A stretch of DNA of 64,000 bases from Botryotinia globosa (Eukaryota > Ascomycota > Leotiomycetes > Helotiales > Sclerotiniaceae): the NCBI GenBank assembly GCA_014898425.1, contig RCSZ01000006.1, positions 496,001 to 560,000 on the forward strand. Reading direction: 5' to 3'. The notes under the pieces are model-generated. The model was not told the DNA's origin. It saw nothing but the letters and a program-made list of their open reading frames with translations, and searched no databases. Shown here piece after piece: positions 23,006 to 35,008 of this stretch. Made by a program: the position numbers and the translations under genes. Numbering within the stretch: position 1 is the stretch's first letter; every line of letters begins with the position of its first letter.

Positions 23006-24151
23006 TCAGTCTGGGCGGTAGTGGAAGCAAGTGACTTCGTGAGCCGCATTGCTCGTCTCGAGGATGTTTTCAAAATCGGCCATACATAGCCAGCAGAACT
23101 CATAATCACAATGAGTACCTATTCAGCGTTAGTTAACCGATCTTTCATATTTTGAAGAATTGAAACTTACATCTCATGTGATCACAGCCCTTGTTTTTCA
23201 AGATCGGAACTTGACATTTTGGGCATGGCTTAGTAGCCCTCTTAATCAGCCGTTCACTTCTTTTGTCTTTCTTGGATGTCCTTTTCTGTCGGACATCGTA
23301 TTGGCCACAAGTCAACCCTGAATGCCATGGCATCTTATGGGTGAAACAGGTTTTGAAGTTGCATGACCCACAGGTCATGATGGGCTGAGCATCACCATCT
23401 TGATGGATCTGGCCATCTCCGCAGTTTAGACCCAAACAATTTGTAAAATTTGGATCATTACTGATGTACGATAAGAGAGCGTTCTTGTCATATCTATATC
23501 AGATGTTACCATTTGTAAAGTGAGAAATTAGCTTGTCGGATTAGAAACATACTTAATGAAATCGGCCTCGGAGGCGAAAGACTTCACATCGTCGAAAGAT
23601 AACAACTCGGGGCACTCCGGACATGCAAGCTGGTCCCATTTAATTGTTTCAATCTGGACACCGATTGAATGTGAGATACATCCATTGCAGCATGACGAAT
23701 CATGTGCACATCCAGCGGTGATTCGATTAGGGAAGTCTGCAAGAGCGAGTTCCTCTGCACAAATCGAACATTCTTTCAGCTGAGGCTCCGGAGCCACAAT
23801 TGGTTCTTGCCGCACAACTCTACGTGCACGTTTAATGGTTCTTGTGCGTTTCGCAACTCGAGGCTCTGGTGGAGGGGAAGATCCTCTTTTTCGTGGGTTG
23901 TAATGATTCTCAATTGAACCTGTGGCACCGCTTTGCAGCCAGGTTTCAATGGCATTGGTTTGGTTCAGGGTCATGTGCCCGTAGTTTTGGAACCAATTCA
24001 GATGATTCATCATCTGGGACTTGTTGAATCTGGAGTGGCCCGTCTGTTGTAAAAATGACAGGATCTGTTGTAAACCATCTTTCCGATATTCAGATACGCC
24101 GCGGCCGAGAAAAAATCTGGGAAGATCACCCTCTCTGTCAAAGTTCGACAT
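23006..24151 (-). CDS. RBR (RING-IBR-RING) E3 ubiquitin ligase
   Basis: Three exons, 24151-23553, 23493-23171 and 23118-23006, encode 344 aa. RING1 is CSICAEELALADF...CAHDSSCCNGC...LACPEC (about residues 128-185). The IBR is NCLGLNCGDG...MTCGSCNFKTCFTHKMPWH...C. RING2/Rcat is [30 protein letters not shown], where the Cys of KGCDHM is the catalytic thioester Cys of RBR enzymes. The final exon completes RING2, so the splice is essential. RBR ligases take ubiquitin from an E2 onto this Cys before transfer. The N-terminal 120 residues carry a basic, nuclear-signal-like stretch (KRTRTIKRARR). Substrates are unknown. UBC13, an E2, lies 36 kb away; no functional link is implied. Confidence 0.9.
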
Positions 24152-25399
24152 CGTTATCGACGGTGATTGTTAATGAGCTGATAGATCTGCTTCAGTTCAG
24201 TTTGAGAATCCAGTTGAAAATCAGGCAGTCCTTCTGGTAATATAATTAATAGGAATTCTATAGTAATATTGTTGAATAAACAATAGTTAAAAGTTTGATA
24301 GTAGTATTTCTAATAATTAAAGAAATAGAAGATATATTATTATAATAATAAAAAAATAATAGAAAAAAAATAAGGGAGTATTTTGGAGGAATAAAAAGAA
24401 GTTTATAAGATATTGATAAATAAATTCAATAAATTAATGATTAAATATATTATAAAATAAACAAATGAATTACATAATGTATAGTTAGTATAAATTTTAA
24501 TAATTACAAAATTAAATATGAATTTAATATATTAGAAAATATATTATATATTTGAATTCGAGAATGTAATAGGATTATATTTAAATAATATAATAGAGTT
24601 TAGAATAAATAGAATATAGTAAAGGTTTATATATATTGATTGCTATATTCATTCAAGAATGGTTATTCATATTTGAGGCAAAGGATTTAGGAAACCGAAG
24701 CAAAGTACGGCTCCAAACTGAATGGTGAAAAGACCGTGATTTGGATTGCCATACCCCGCTGTCTTAATACGGTTCATCTTCTCTTGAAGGCTGGAGGTTT
24801 AGGTACTGCCAAAGTAGGAATATCGAGTGAATTTCTAGGCCAAGCTTAACATTCTAATACACGGAGGTATGTATCTACTGAACACAGTGGATATTTAGGT
24901 ATATATAGCGAATTCCACAAATCTATTTCAAATCGTAAGATTGAATAGTGAAAAGACTGTATATCTATCTATATCCCTAAAACAACGCTGTCTAAATACG
25001 GTCCCCCAAATAAAGCGAGAGACTTTGACGATGATCCAAACACGGTAACGAGAACTCGCGTAATTACATTCAAAACTCAAGATATTCAGGGGCAACAGAT
25101 ACATAAGATCATACATAAAGTATTTCCTCTAGACTTACACTCGTAACCCTGACAATATCCGTGACAGGCATCGCCACAGCATTATTGACGTAGAAGCTCC
25201 TGCGATCACAACCTCAATCCAAGCGATCGATGAACTTGGACGAACCAGACCAACTATAGCCTATATCTATCTAACCGCACTCCACACTCCACTCTCCCAA
25301 CCAACTACACAAAGCACAAAACCCACCAAGCACCAAGTCAAATTTTCAAAACATGAAGAACATTAATCCTTCGCGACCGTCACGTAAGTCGGATACCCC
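24152..25399. other. AT-rich relic region
   Basis: Positions 24240-24660 are almost entirely A/T with no ORF, typical of RIP-degraded transposon DNA. Two diverged direct-repeat copies follow (listed separately). An ATG followed by a GTAAGT donor lies at 25353-25389, immediately left of the fold-back element. Confidence 0.6.
24721..25003 (+). repeat. Diverged direct repeat (two copies)
   Basis: 24721-24774 and 24943-25003 share GAAT-GTGAAAAGAC-GT near the start and GCTGTCT-AATACGGT at the end, in the same order, with a diverged middle. They look like remnants of one duplicated sequence. Confidence 0.5.
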
Positions 25400-26182
25400 A
25401 CTTTCTGGCCACCCCTCTTTTGGGCCATCTTTTCACACCAAAAATCACTTTTTTAGTCTATCAATATCTCTATCAATATTGAATACAATTTAATAAAAAT
25501 TTAAATTTATATAATCAGAGTTATTTTAAATCTATTTTGAGATTTTGAGATTTTTAAGATTTTTATAAAACGTTTTCTAAAACTTCAAAATATCGATTTT
25601 TAATTTGTATAGAAATTATATATAAATTTAAAATTTTATAAAATCTATAGCAACTTTTGAAGAAAAATAGCTAAAAATAAATTATAAAATAGATTTAAAA
25701 TTTATAAAATGTTCAATTCAAAGAATCTTCAAAAAAATAGAAATTCCTTATAAATAAATATTTTAAAATATATTTTCAAATTGCAAAAACTATTTATATT
25801 ATTTTTCATTCATTATATATTATATCTCTATGTTGTTTTATATTCTTATATTTTTTAAAAATTTCTATATAGACTTAGAATTGAATTTTTTCCAGTGAAA
25901 AAAACTCTAACAGTTATTATTAAAAGTTATTGAAAATTATATAAAAGTTTGAAATTTATCTATAATTTTTATACAAATTTAAAAATCGATATTTTGAAGC
26001 TCTAAATCTCAATCCAGAAAAATCCTAAAATTCTAAAAATTATAAGATAAGCCTAGAGTAGCTTGAATTATATAAATATAAAATTTCATTAAATTATATT
26101 CAATATTGATAGAGATATTAATAGGTTAAAAAAGTCATTTTTCGTGTAAAAGGGTGGCCCAAAAGAGGGGTGGCCTGAAAGT
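25400..26182. mobile_element. Fold-back element with long inverted arms
   Basis: The left end (from 25400) reads ACTTTCTGGCCACCCCTC then TTTTGGGCCA. The reverse complement of the right end (up to 26182) reads ACTTTCAGGCCACCCCTC then TTTTGGGCCA. The match continues through TATCAATATCTCTATCAATATTGAATA-type sequence and, more weakly, through TTCAAAATATCGATTTTTAA, for about 240-250 bp on each side. The central ~280 bp is AT-rich and has no ORF. This is a non-autonomous MITE/fold-back structure able to form one large hairpin. A target-site duplication is not obvious. Confidence 0.8.
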
Positions 26183-27085
26183 AGAGCGATTGACTTAATA
26201 CACCAAAAATCCATCCAGCCCACCAAACCCAAACCCATAAACAAACTCATCCCAACATCCTCTCCAACCCAAGTTCCAAACCAACCATAACAATCACATC
26301 AAAAGACACACACAATGCGGCACCACACCAACAGATCTATACAGCCTTCCCATCTCATCAATCATGAATATCGCAATCACATCTTGTTTATTATTCTTCC
26401 TAAAAAGATGTAGATTGTAAAACGGGTATCTACTGGGCGGATTGCTGGTCTTAAATATATTCTGCAGCTGAAATCCAAACAAATGACTTACAGACAACCA
26501 ATTCTATCATCATTTATAAACTCAAGCTTGAATTTATGTATAGATTCTAGACATGAGAAGCACAAATCAGGAATATACAAAATACGTGATCAAAGTACCC
26601 GACGACAAACGAAAATTAACGCGACGTAACGTAACCTGATATGCCAGCACAATCTTTTGAAAAGACAATCATTTCAGAATCTATTTGAAAGATATCCTGC
26701 CTCTGAGCTTACCATTTGGGGTTATGGATAGAGGCTCAAAAGCAATGAACCCAGAATGATCAGGAACGAATTTTGCTATAAACAATTTAACATTTTCCAA
26801 AGGTGATTGCACAACAGGGAGGATCATAAGTTAGAAGCAAGCATTGAAAAGGAGCTTTTACCGTGAGCGTCGGGAAACGAGTTCACAAGAAGAGAGGTAG
26901 GCCCCAACTTATTGGGTATCAATGTTATGAATTATGACTACCAATGATGTGAAACAATTATACTCTGAATAAATCAATCTCGTCTCCAACCCTGTCTATC
27001 GATACTGTTTAATGAGTGGATACCAGTAGATACAAATATTGACATAATCTGCCATCAAAAGTAATGCTACCTTGATGATCCACCA
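26183..27085. other. Intergenic right of fold-back element
   Basis: No gene recognised; includes a CA/CCAACC-rich stretch near 26210-26310 and the 3' flank of the RRM gene. Confidence 0.5.
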
Positions 27086-30000
27086 CTACCTTCTGTTGAG
27101 ACCGTTCGTTTGCATTTTCTTACGAACGGCCAAGCCTTGCTCCCTAGCGTATAATCCCTACACGGAATCAGCTCGCATGGCGAATGGATATTAGAGTTGA
27201 AATTCTTACGATTGTCGGTGCGGCTTGAGTGGCAATGCCGGTAATATCACCTCCCTGGTTCTGCGAATATTCAAGGCTGGAAGAGCAGGAATTTGTGGTG
27301 GTTTCCCATCCGCAATACTTGAAGGAGAAGACTTGGAGGGAGTCAGAGGGGGCCATTCAGTTGAGTCTGTAGGGTCAACTGATACTGTAAGCTGTCCCTT
27401 CTCTTGATTGACCTCAGGCAAGCTTCGCTTCTTCTTGTTCTTGAAGTCCGTCTTTGACTGTTCTTGTTGTCCCGAAGATTCAGCACCACCATCTTTAAAG
27501 ATTTTGCCTTGTTGTTTAACTGGCTTGGGCTCGGTCTTACGGGCAGGTCCAGTATTGGTGGTTGAAGAAACTCTATTATTGTCTGAAAGATTCGACTGAG
27601 ATTGTTTCTTGAAATCCTTGGAGGAACCGTCAGTCTTTGAATTCTTGTGGTTGGACTTTGCAAGAGGTGCATTGGGTGTAATTGAAGCCGTAGTGACACT
27701 TGGAGTCGAGATGGGTTCAAATTTGACTTCATCGTCTAAGGATTTTCCAGTTGTTTGTTCGCTGTCTTTTGGAATTGCGGTTACATCTCGAGTCGCTTGT
27801 TGGAGAATAGAGTCTTTCGAGGTGTAGTTAGATATAGATTCGGCCGAAGAGACACTTGGTTTCCGGGTGGAGTCTCCACTGAACAGTTTGTTTTCTCCGC
27901 CAAGTGATGGATTTGTAATTGTCGATTCAGTTGGCGAAAGTATTGCGCGAATCACGCTAATGCTGTTTTCCTTATCAATCTCGGTCTTGTTGTTGGATTT
28001 GAATTGCTTCTTATTTTTCTTGGACTTCTTCGGCTTTCCTTGAGACATTGAATCCGAATCAATTGCAGCTACCGTTTCGCCCAATGGTTCTGGCAAGGAG
28101 CTGTCGACAGGGCCCGGTGACTCGAGAATCTCCACAGGTACTTGTTCAACATTTCCTGTTTTCATTGCAGCCATTGTGTCTACTCTGATCTCGGTGGCTA
28201 AAGATTCACCCGTTGTAGAGCTTGTCGACTCCCCGACTGGCGAAGCTTTTGGTGAGGCCAACGAATTTTGATCGTTCAATTGAATTTGAGAAGTCGATCT
28301 GACGGGAGTCTTAATTGGGGTTGTGTTGCCTGCCCTATCTGTATATTAGTGCGACGCTTCAACCGAGTTTGAACTTTCAATCCAACACCAAAACTCACGT
28401 ATCTTGGTCAACTGTCTTCTTCTGTTGACGACCAGGACTGTTGGTTGACTTCTTTCCGCCATGCTTTGATTTTGAAAAGCTTATTGAGTGTCAGCGATTT
28501 GTGAAACGACAACATCCGCTGAACATCTATTCACTTACTTTTTTTTGATTGGCGAATTCTCTTTTTTGTTGACTGGGCGGTTGGGCAAATTTGCCATGTT
28601 GTGATCAGTTCCAGGTCTTGTGCCGTAACGATGACGGTCCGCCTGTACTCCACTATATGATCGATATGGGGCCGTACCGGTAGTATTTGTTCTGTTATTC
28701 AATACTGCATAGGGTGTTTGTTGTTGTAAATATGCTCCTACTCCTCTGTCATGCTGAATAACTTCCGTGAAAGCCGCACTTAGTCCATGTCGTGGGAATT
28801 GTTGAAATGGTGCTTGGGTCAAAGGATAGGGAGGGATAGACTGAGGATCTGGTGTATATGGAAAGGGATCAGAGACATTTCCTGGAGTCATATGATTGCC
28901 ACTCTGGTAACGAAATTGGTTTTGGCCACTCTGGGATTTCGAGGGTCGATGTTGAGATATTGAGTTTTTCTTTGGCCAAGCTCGATTTTCGGCCGCAGGA
29001 TTAAATATATAGCGGTTTTGATTATCTCCATGGTAACTGTGGTAGCTGGAGTTACTGCCCGATCGCTCTCTTGAATTTTCAAGTGGATATCCTGCTGTTA
29101 GGATACGCCCATTTGGCATCTTGTAGCCATCAAATCTCTCAATTGCCATGGCTAAGACATCGTCATCGAATCTATCACAACAATTAGCTTTATTGCATTA
29201 CTTAGGTCAGTGAATAAGCTCACGTTATAAAAGTTGGACCATTGTTATTGGGCCTGAGTAAAAATTTAATTGACAGCACTCTCCCGACTTCGGACAGGAG
29301 ATTTTTCAACTCATGACTGTAAAACATTGTCAAATCTGCACCGGTCATGTAAAGGGTCCGGCCAGAAGAGCATTTCGACGCAGAACTGTCATAAGTATAC
29401 AAACAGAAGTCATCCGTTTTATAGAGCTTTGGAGCTACTTCAATTCCACCTACGTCGGCAAGTGGTTGACTCATGTTAGAATTTTCAAAATTCTTAAAAT
29501 TTCGAGCATCGTTAGGAAGTTCCATACGAGAGCCAACCGGATCCTTGCCCATGCGATGGCTGAAATTATCAGTAAAAGGGACGGGAGCAAGATCGTTACG
29601 GAAGTAAATAGGCTCGGGCTGAAGAGCTCGAGGAGGGCTTCCCCACGTGCTATTGAACATGTTTTGTTGTTGACTGTTCTGCGATGGATACATAAGTTTG
29701 TGTGGCTGAGTTGCATGAGGACCAAACCACTGAAGTCCTCTCATTTGATGAGTCTCAATCGAATTCCCACGATGCCTAGATTTGTTGCGAAGCCCGTTCT
29801 CGTTTTGGTAGCTCTCGGACCGAGTTGGGGAAGCATTCAGACTAGTCGTAGCATTAGTCTTTTTGCCCATATTGCGCTGATTCTTCATGGAGCGATCGTA
29901 TTTAATTGGTTGTTGTAGGGGATAAGTCCATGTCATTCCCGCGGCAGCTTCGCCTCGATTTGCAGATTTCAATTGTTTATGAGCTATTGGATTCAACGGC

Positions 30001-30851
30001 ATACTAGGAGTCCTATTGGCGTGGAAGCTAGACTTGGGTTGGGGTTGCATGGAATTACGACCATGAGATGCAAGATTGATTCCTGCTGCTTTTCCTGCCA
30101 TGGGAGCAATTGCAGGTCGATTGACTTGGCTTCCAGCCTGAATATGGCGAGTCCCATTGCCTGAGACAGCTCTCATACTCGAAGCGATGTGGACTTGGGG
30201 ATAGATCAGCTGCTTTTGATCATGAGAAGGGACTGCATTAGTAATTGTGGTAGCTTGTAACAGGCGCAAACGATAATTCTCCAAAGCTGCTTCGACCGTT
30301 GACCTTAACTCTGGAGCAACTTCCTCAGGCTCATCCCGGCAGAAATACTGGTACATGCTACCCGCAGCAGAGTTTAAGACCAAATCTCTATGATTTGTGA
30401 CCCATGTTTCAGTATATTCGTTGATTTCGTCGTTGACCTCCTTCTGTATTTTTGGTTTGCGTCGCTCATTTTCCTCGCCAATAAAGAACATGACATAGTA
30501 GAGGAAGCCAGGGCTCTCCAATTGTATATCAGCTGCATCCCAAAGAAAGTAAAGGTCATCCCAATTGGTAGGCTTTCTAACATAGCGAACAATGTCTGGA
30601 TACAAGTCAAACAAGCTGGTAGCTTTAGCCTTGGCATCAGTCACTACGTCACAGTGCGCAATGCAGGGGATTGCCGTAGGAGCAGATTCTCGTTTTGGAA
30701 AGCGGCCACGATCAGTGGAGATCCATGCAGGCATATCAGGGAGATTTCGAACGTCCCATCTCTCAGGATTGCTTTCCATGGGCTGAGCAGCTTGAGGAGG
30801 TTGAGAATTCTCCATCATATTCATCGGGACGTAATATGGTGGACGAGTCAT
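27086..30851 (-). CDS. Large disordered protein with an RRM-like domain
   Basis: Five exons on the minus strand: 30851-29224, 29171-28539, 28479-28399, 28334-27210 and 27143-27086, giving 1174 aa in frame. An RRM-like fold spans the exon 1/2 junction (about residues 495-570): RTLYMTGAD is RNP2-like, SHELKNLLSEVGRVLSIKFL the first helix/strand, and ITFDDDVLAMAIERFDGYKMPNGRILTAGYP the remainder, with a weak RNP1. The rest is Ser/Asn/Gln/Pro-rich and Lys-rich disorder. A folded block near residues 75-180 (LYPDIVRYVRKPTNWDDLYFLWDAADIQ) is unrecognised. The last acceptor is uncertain: AG at 27145-27144 gives EQGLAVRKKMQTN; AG at 27159-27158 gives another tail ending at 27067. It is likely an RNA-binding regulator; the target is unknown. 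The ATG at 30851 (MTRPPYYV) was chosen because the upstream frame starts without ATG. Confidence 0.75.
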
Positions 30852-32133
30852 TGTTAGCAATATTATAGTAAACGCGCGGGCGTCAATTGTTGATGTTATT
30901 TCGAAGACTGCAGATAGGACTCTGTGGACGTGGGTTGAATATCTTCGTGAACCAGTGAAGCGAGGAGTTGTATTATTGTTTGAATGTTCCAATCGAGTTC
31001 TGAAATTCAAAATCGGGGATATGTGCCAGTGATGCCGGCGAAAGCTCTTCCTAGGAAGTTATAGAATTGTTGTAAAATTATTATGAAATTCCTGATGCGT
31101 CTTTTTCTGTTAATTGCTACTGCCAGCAATAGCAATGCAACTTGTATGAAAGCTTGAAGCGTAATGCGACAATAATTGACTCGTTTGATGCTACAAGAGA
31201 ATGCAACGAGAAGCAATTGATTGTGACAGTGCAGAGATTTTATTCGTAGAGAAACGAGGGAATAGAAAGTGTTATGATGGGAGTTATTAAAAGTGTAAGG
31301 TATGAAAGAAGAGCTTCCGAAAGAGTTGATAGAAGAGAAGGTGACAAGACTTGAGAAGAAAGTTTGAATCTTTTTTTTTAAAGAAGAGAAAATCAGATTT
31401 GAGGAGAAGTCAAGTAGAAAGTCCTTAGCGTACTAATTCACCTTCTAATAACGCCAAGAATGACCAGTACTGCCTATTACTGCTAGTAAACCTTCATGAT
31501 GAGTGCCCAGGTGATTAAAGTGAATGATATACCTAGGTAGGTAATGTTATTGGAGCTTGCATTTTATAATTCTTATCTTGCTGTCATTAGCATATTTTGA
31601 GGCCAGTTTTGTTATATCGTACCTACCTAGTTACCCTAGTTACCTATCTAGTGTCTATTGAAACAGCGTTAGAAGGAGCCGGATCGCACATCACGAAAAC
31701 TCCAGCAATGAGTTTCGTCCTTTGGTTCTTTCATCCTTTAATTCCTGCAGACTTCCATCCTCCCTATACTGGCCTTAAACACGAGAAGTGAAAGGTCCAT
31801 TCGAAGAATACTTCACTTGAAACTGTACGTGGTGAACTGCATGGAATGAGGAACAAGTACTGGGGGAACATACGTCTTGAATGCCTAGTAATACAACTGC
31901 TATCCCGAATTTGAATATCTAATCAATCCCTTCATATCATTGTGTCCTATTATAGATCAGTAGACCTCTCCATGGCTTTTTCTGTCTATTCCAAAACCAT
32001 CCATTCACTCCCACGTGTCACAATAACCAGCAATGCGGGATAACTTCAGTAGTTGATGTGATTGAACAAATTGATATTGTGAAATTGGTATTGTAAACTT
32101 TTGAGATGACATACAGCGCAAACAATGCAAAGA
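30852..32133. other. Upstream region of RRM gene, 3' flank of Fmp46 gene
   Basis: No gene supported; several short CCTAGGTA/TACCTACCTAG motifs near 31530-31640. Confidence 0.5.
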
Positions 32134-32703
32134 TTAATTTTTGGAAAGAGCATTGAGCATCGTCAATATCTCAGATTTACCATCTCCGACAACCGCTTTC
32201 CCATTGCTCCAATCTACAGTCTGTTAAAACGTTAGTAAAATAATCATTTCCATAAGATACATTTCGCGCCAAGGAACATACCAGAGGTCTCTGGAAGCTA
32301 TCTTCATTGGCTTTGATCTTCCTTACGGCATCTGCTTCATCCTTTGCACCTGCAACAATACTGCCAACTTTTGATACACCAACATATTCCAGAATGCTCT
32401 TGAGTTGATCTGGGGTAGGTGCAGATTCGGTGATTTCTAATTCGAATTCTTGTCTCTTTGGGTTGGTCTGGGCAGAGTGGTCGCTAGCTTGATCCTCCGT
32501 CGCAGACTCAGTAGCATTGGCAGATGCTTGCTTTAAAAGAGTATGAACTCTTACTGAAGCTGGAGAGCTTGCCTTGTGAAAGAGAGTAATGACATCGAGG
32601 GTTTTATGCTATGGATCAACCATGTCAGTAAATGCCTGATAATAATCTGCCATCAAGAATTGAGGCCCCTAAAGGCTTTTGTTGTACTTACGAATCGAAA
32701 CAT
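32134..32703 (-). CDS. FMP46: Fmp46-like putative redox protein (DUF1687), mitochondrial
   Basis: Three exons, 32703-32692 (12 nt, MFRF), 32608-32282 and 32220-32134, encode 141 aa. The sequence MFRF/HKTLDVITLFHKASSPASVRVHTLL, then FELEITESAPTPDQLKSILEYVG, and finally RPLTVDWSNGKAVVGDG matches the Fmp46 family, small thioredoxin-fold proteins found in mitochondria. The usual active-site Cys between the first strand and helix is not present here (FHKASSPAS), so a redox role is uncertain. The first exon codes only four residues before an 83-bp intron. It is divergently arranged with the Nup53-like gene, with about 390 bp between starts. Confidence 0.85.
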
Positions 32704-33091
32704 CTTGACTGATAAGTATTATTTTGTTGATTGTAATTATTGTTCACGGTTTTAGATGCGGTTGGTTGATGTCGTCGAAATCTTGAAGCTTTGAAAGTTA
32801 AGATGACGTTGACCGTTTTGACCTTGTGCGGCTTTCCCCTCCGTACCATGCGATATCCAAAATAATAAATCCTTGGTGAATCCTTGATCCCTGTCATTTC
32901 TACGCAGTATTAAATTTTGTGTTCTGTACCGTAGCAACGAGGACTTTTGATTTGTCGCGTAGAAGACGTGAGACTTTAAAATCCTAAAGAATTCGAGAAC
33001 ACCACAAAATTATCTCCTCACGCATTCCAGACAATACCAGTCTTTTTTTGAGACACATCACATTCTTCTCCCTTGCTTTAGTAATTACATA
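32704..33091. other. Bidirectional promoter, FMP46-like / NUP53-like
   Basis: 388 bp between divergent start codons. No specific element recognised. Confidence 0.5.
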
Positions 33092-34490
33092 ATGCCGCCA
33101 TTAATATTACACAATGTCCCAGAGGAGGAGTGTTATGTAGGTGAAGATGGTATTAAAAGACCTTATGCTATGCTATTCCCTGGGTAAGCTTTTCCACATT
33201 CATACGATGGAAGGTCATCAATCTGATTCGAGTAGAAATGATGGAAATCCCGCCGCGGCAAGAGTTAGAAGGACTGTTCCAGAGACAGGATCCTTTGGTA
33301 AATCGACAAGACGATCTCGATCAAGAACTGGCACACCAGCTTTGAAAAAGGAGGATCCGACCTTGGCAGCTGCAGATGCCATATTCGCTGCCACTTTCGC
33401 AAGGAGAGCTGCGGCGACATCAGACTCGGGACCATCTCAGCGCAAATCTTCAATACCATCTTCATTATCGCAAACTAATATTCGAGATAGCAATGCTTTA
33501 GCAGCTATTGATGGCAATGCGGGCCAATCTTCGAGATTTGTACACAAGGAGCCTACAGAGGTTATACTACGAGGTTTCACGCCAGAACATCAATGGGCAG
33601 CTATTGCAGAATATGAAAGAATTGCTGGCCACATATGTGAGGATTATCCTCGCGATGCACCCCTAGATCAACGAAGATACAAAACCGACCTCCGAGATCC
33701 TGTTGTTCTGCGAAGACGTCCGATGACAATAGAAGAAAAAGCAAAAGCTTTGAAATATGCTGGCGGGAAGCATTGGATCAAAATCACGTTCGAATCCGCG
33801 GAAGCAGCAGATGCAGCCATAGAAGCCTCACCACAAGCAGTACTTGGTTATTTTGTTCACGCTGAACTCTATCGCGGTGCGCCACCAGCAAAAGACGAAC
33901 TAGGAGTTTCTACAGTAACATCAGAAAGATCATCTCGTCTCAATTCTAATAGACACCGCTTCGATCCTGGACCATTCCTTCCAGGCGCCGAACGTCCACT
34001 TCAACAGTCCGGACTCCCTCGTTCCTGGACTACTCCTGAAATGTCGCAAATTAGTCGAAACGTACACTTTGAAGACCGCGCTCAATCTCCTGAAGGCTCC
34101 CAAGCTACCAGTCATACAATCGATACTACTACATTAACGACATCTACAATCACAGGTGGTAACCTTGCCCTTCAACAACGGCCGTCTTCTGCAGGTTCTG
34201 CCACTCCCGAAGCACCTTCCCTCTACTGTCGCAAAATCCCAACAGCTCAACGACTGCAACTTCTCCCTGCCGATCAGGCCCTACTCCCTCAAAAATCGTA
34301 CACACAGCAGGTTTTGTCCAACATACCGTTATTAAATTGGTTCAGTGCAGATATCATAGGGGATACAGTACCAAGGACAGAGACAGGCGAATTCGATTGG
34401 GCAAAAGCGAGTCTTTATTGGAGGATGATCTACTGGTTCGACACATACCTAGGGATTTTTGGAGTTGTGGGAGGGGAGAAAGATGATTAG
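33092..34490 (+). CDS. NUP53: Nup53/Nup35-type nucleoporin
   Basis: Two exons, 33092-33183 and 33236-34490, encode 448 aa. The short first exon ([20 protein letters not shown], then RPYAMLFPG) is the conserved N-terminus of fungal Nup53-like proteins and is lost if one starts at the downstream ATG. The central MPPN-type RRM fold runs from [24 protein letters not shown] to [37 protein letters not shown] (about residues 130-245). The C-terminus [19 protein letters not shown] is an amphipathic, membrane-binding helix as in Nup53/Nup35, which anchors the inner ring of the nuclear pore to the envelope. Flanking regions are Ser/Thr/Arg-rich. Identification rests on these three features together. 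Confidence 0.83.
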
Positions 34491-35008
34491 AGTTGATTGT
34501 ATGGGGAGCTTTTAATGGAGGGACGAATTGTCGAGATGGCATTTGGAGGATGAAGCATATTAGGTTGTTTTGGAGAAGCTTTGAGACTATACCCGAGATT
34601 GCGCGAAACCCTACAGACGAAGAGCGTAGATGGCACAGAAATGTAATAAATGACCGGCCAACCAATTAGGTATGGATGATGGGGTGACTGAGGGAATGGA
34701 GTTTTGGCGCGAGAGTTTTCCCAGCGAATATAGCATGAAAGTTTATTTTGTCATTCTGTCAATCATCAAATATGAAACTACTACTCACAGCTCTTCCTTT
34801 CTACTTTATTCTTGTTAAACTTGTCAGCATACCTCCAAATCGTCTCATACACAATTTTTATATAACTCCTTCCCAGATCCCAAACCGAAACCGAAGACCC
34901 CGATACCCATACCCCCGTGTACGCATGCTAGAAAGAGAAAGAAAAATAACAAAATTGGTCTAGAGGGGTATTAGTACGCTTGAGGCTATCATCCACGTGC
35001 TAAAACAT
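34491..35008. other. Convergent 3' flanks
   Basis: Between the ends of the NUP53-like (plus) and IVY1-like (minus) genes. Nothing else recognised. Confidence 0.5.

Noticed and set aside
24240..24660. Possible centromere-like AT block
   Set aside because: Only about 420 bp and flanked by ordinary genes; RIP-degraded repeat DNA is a simpler explanation.
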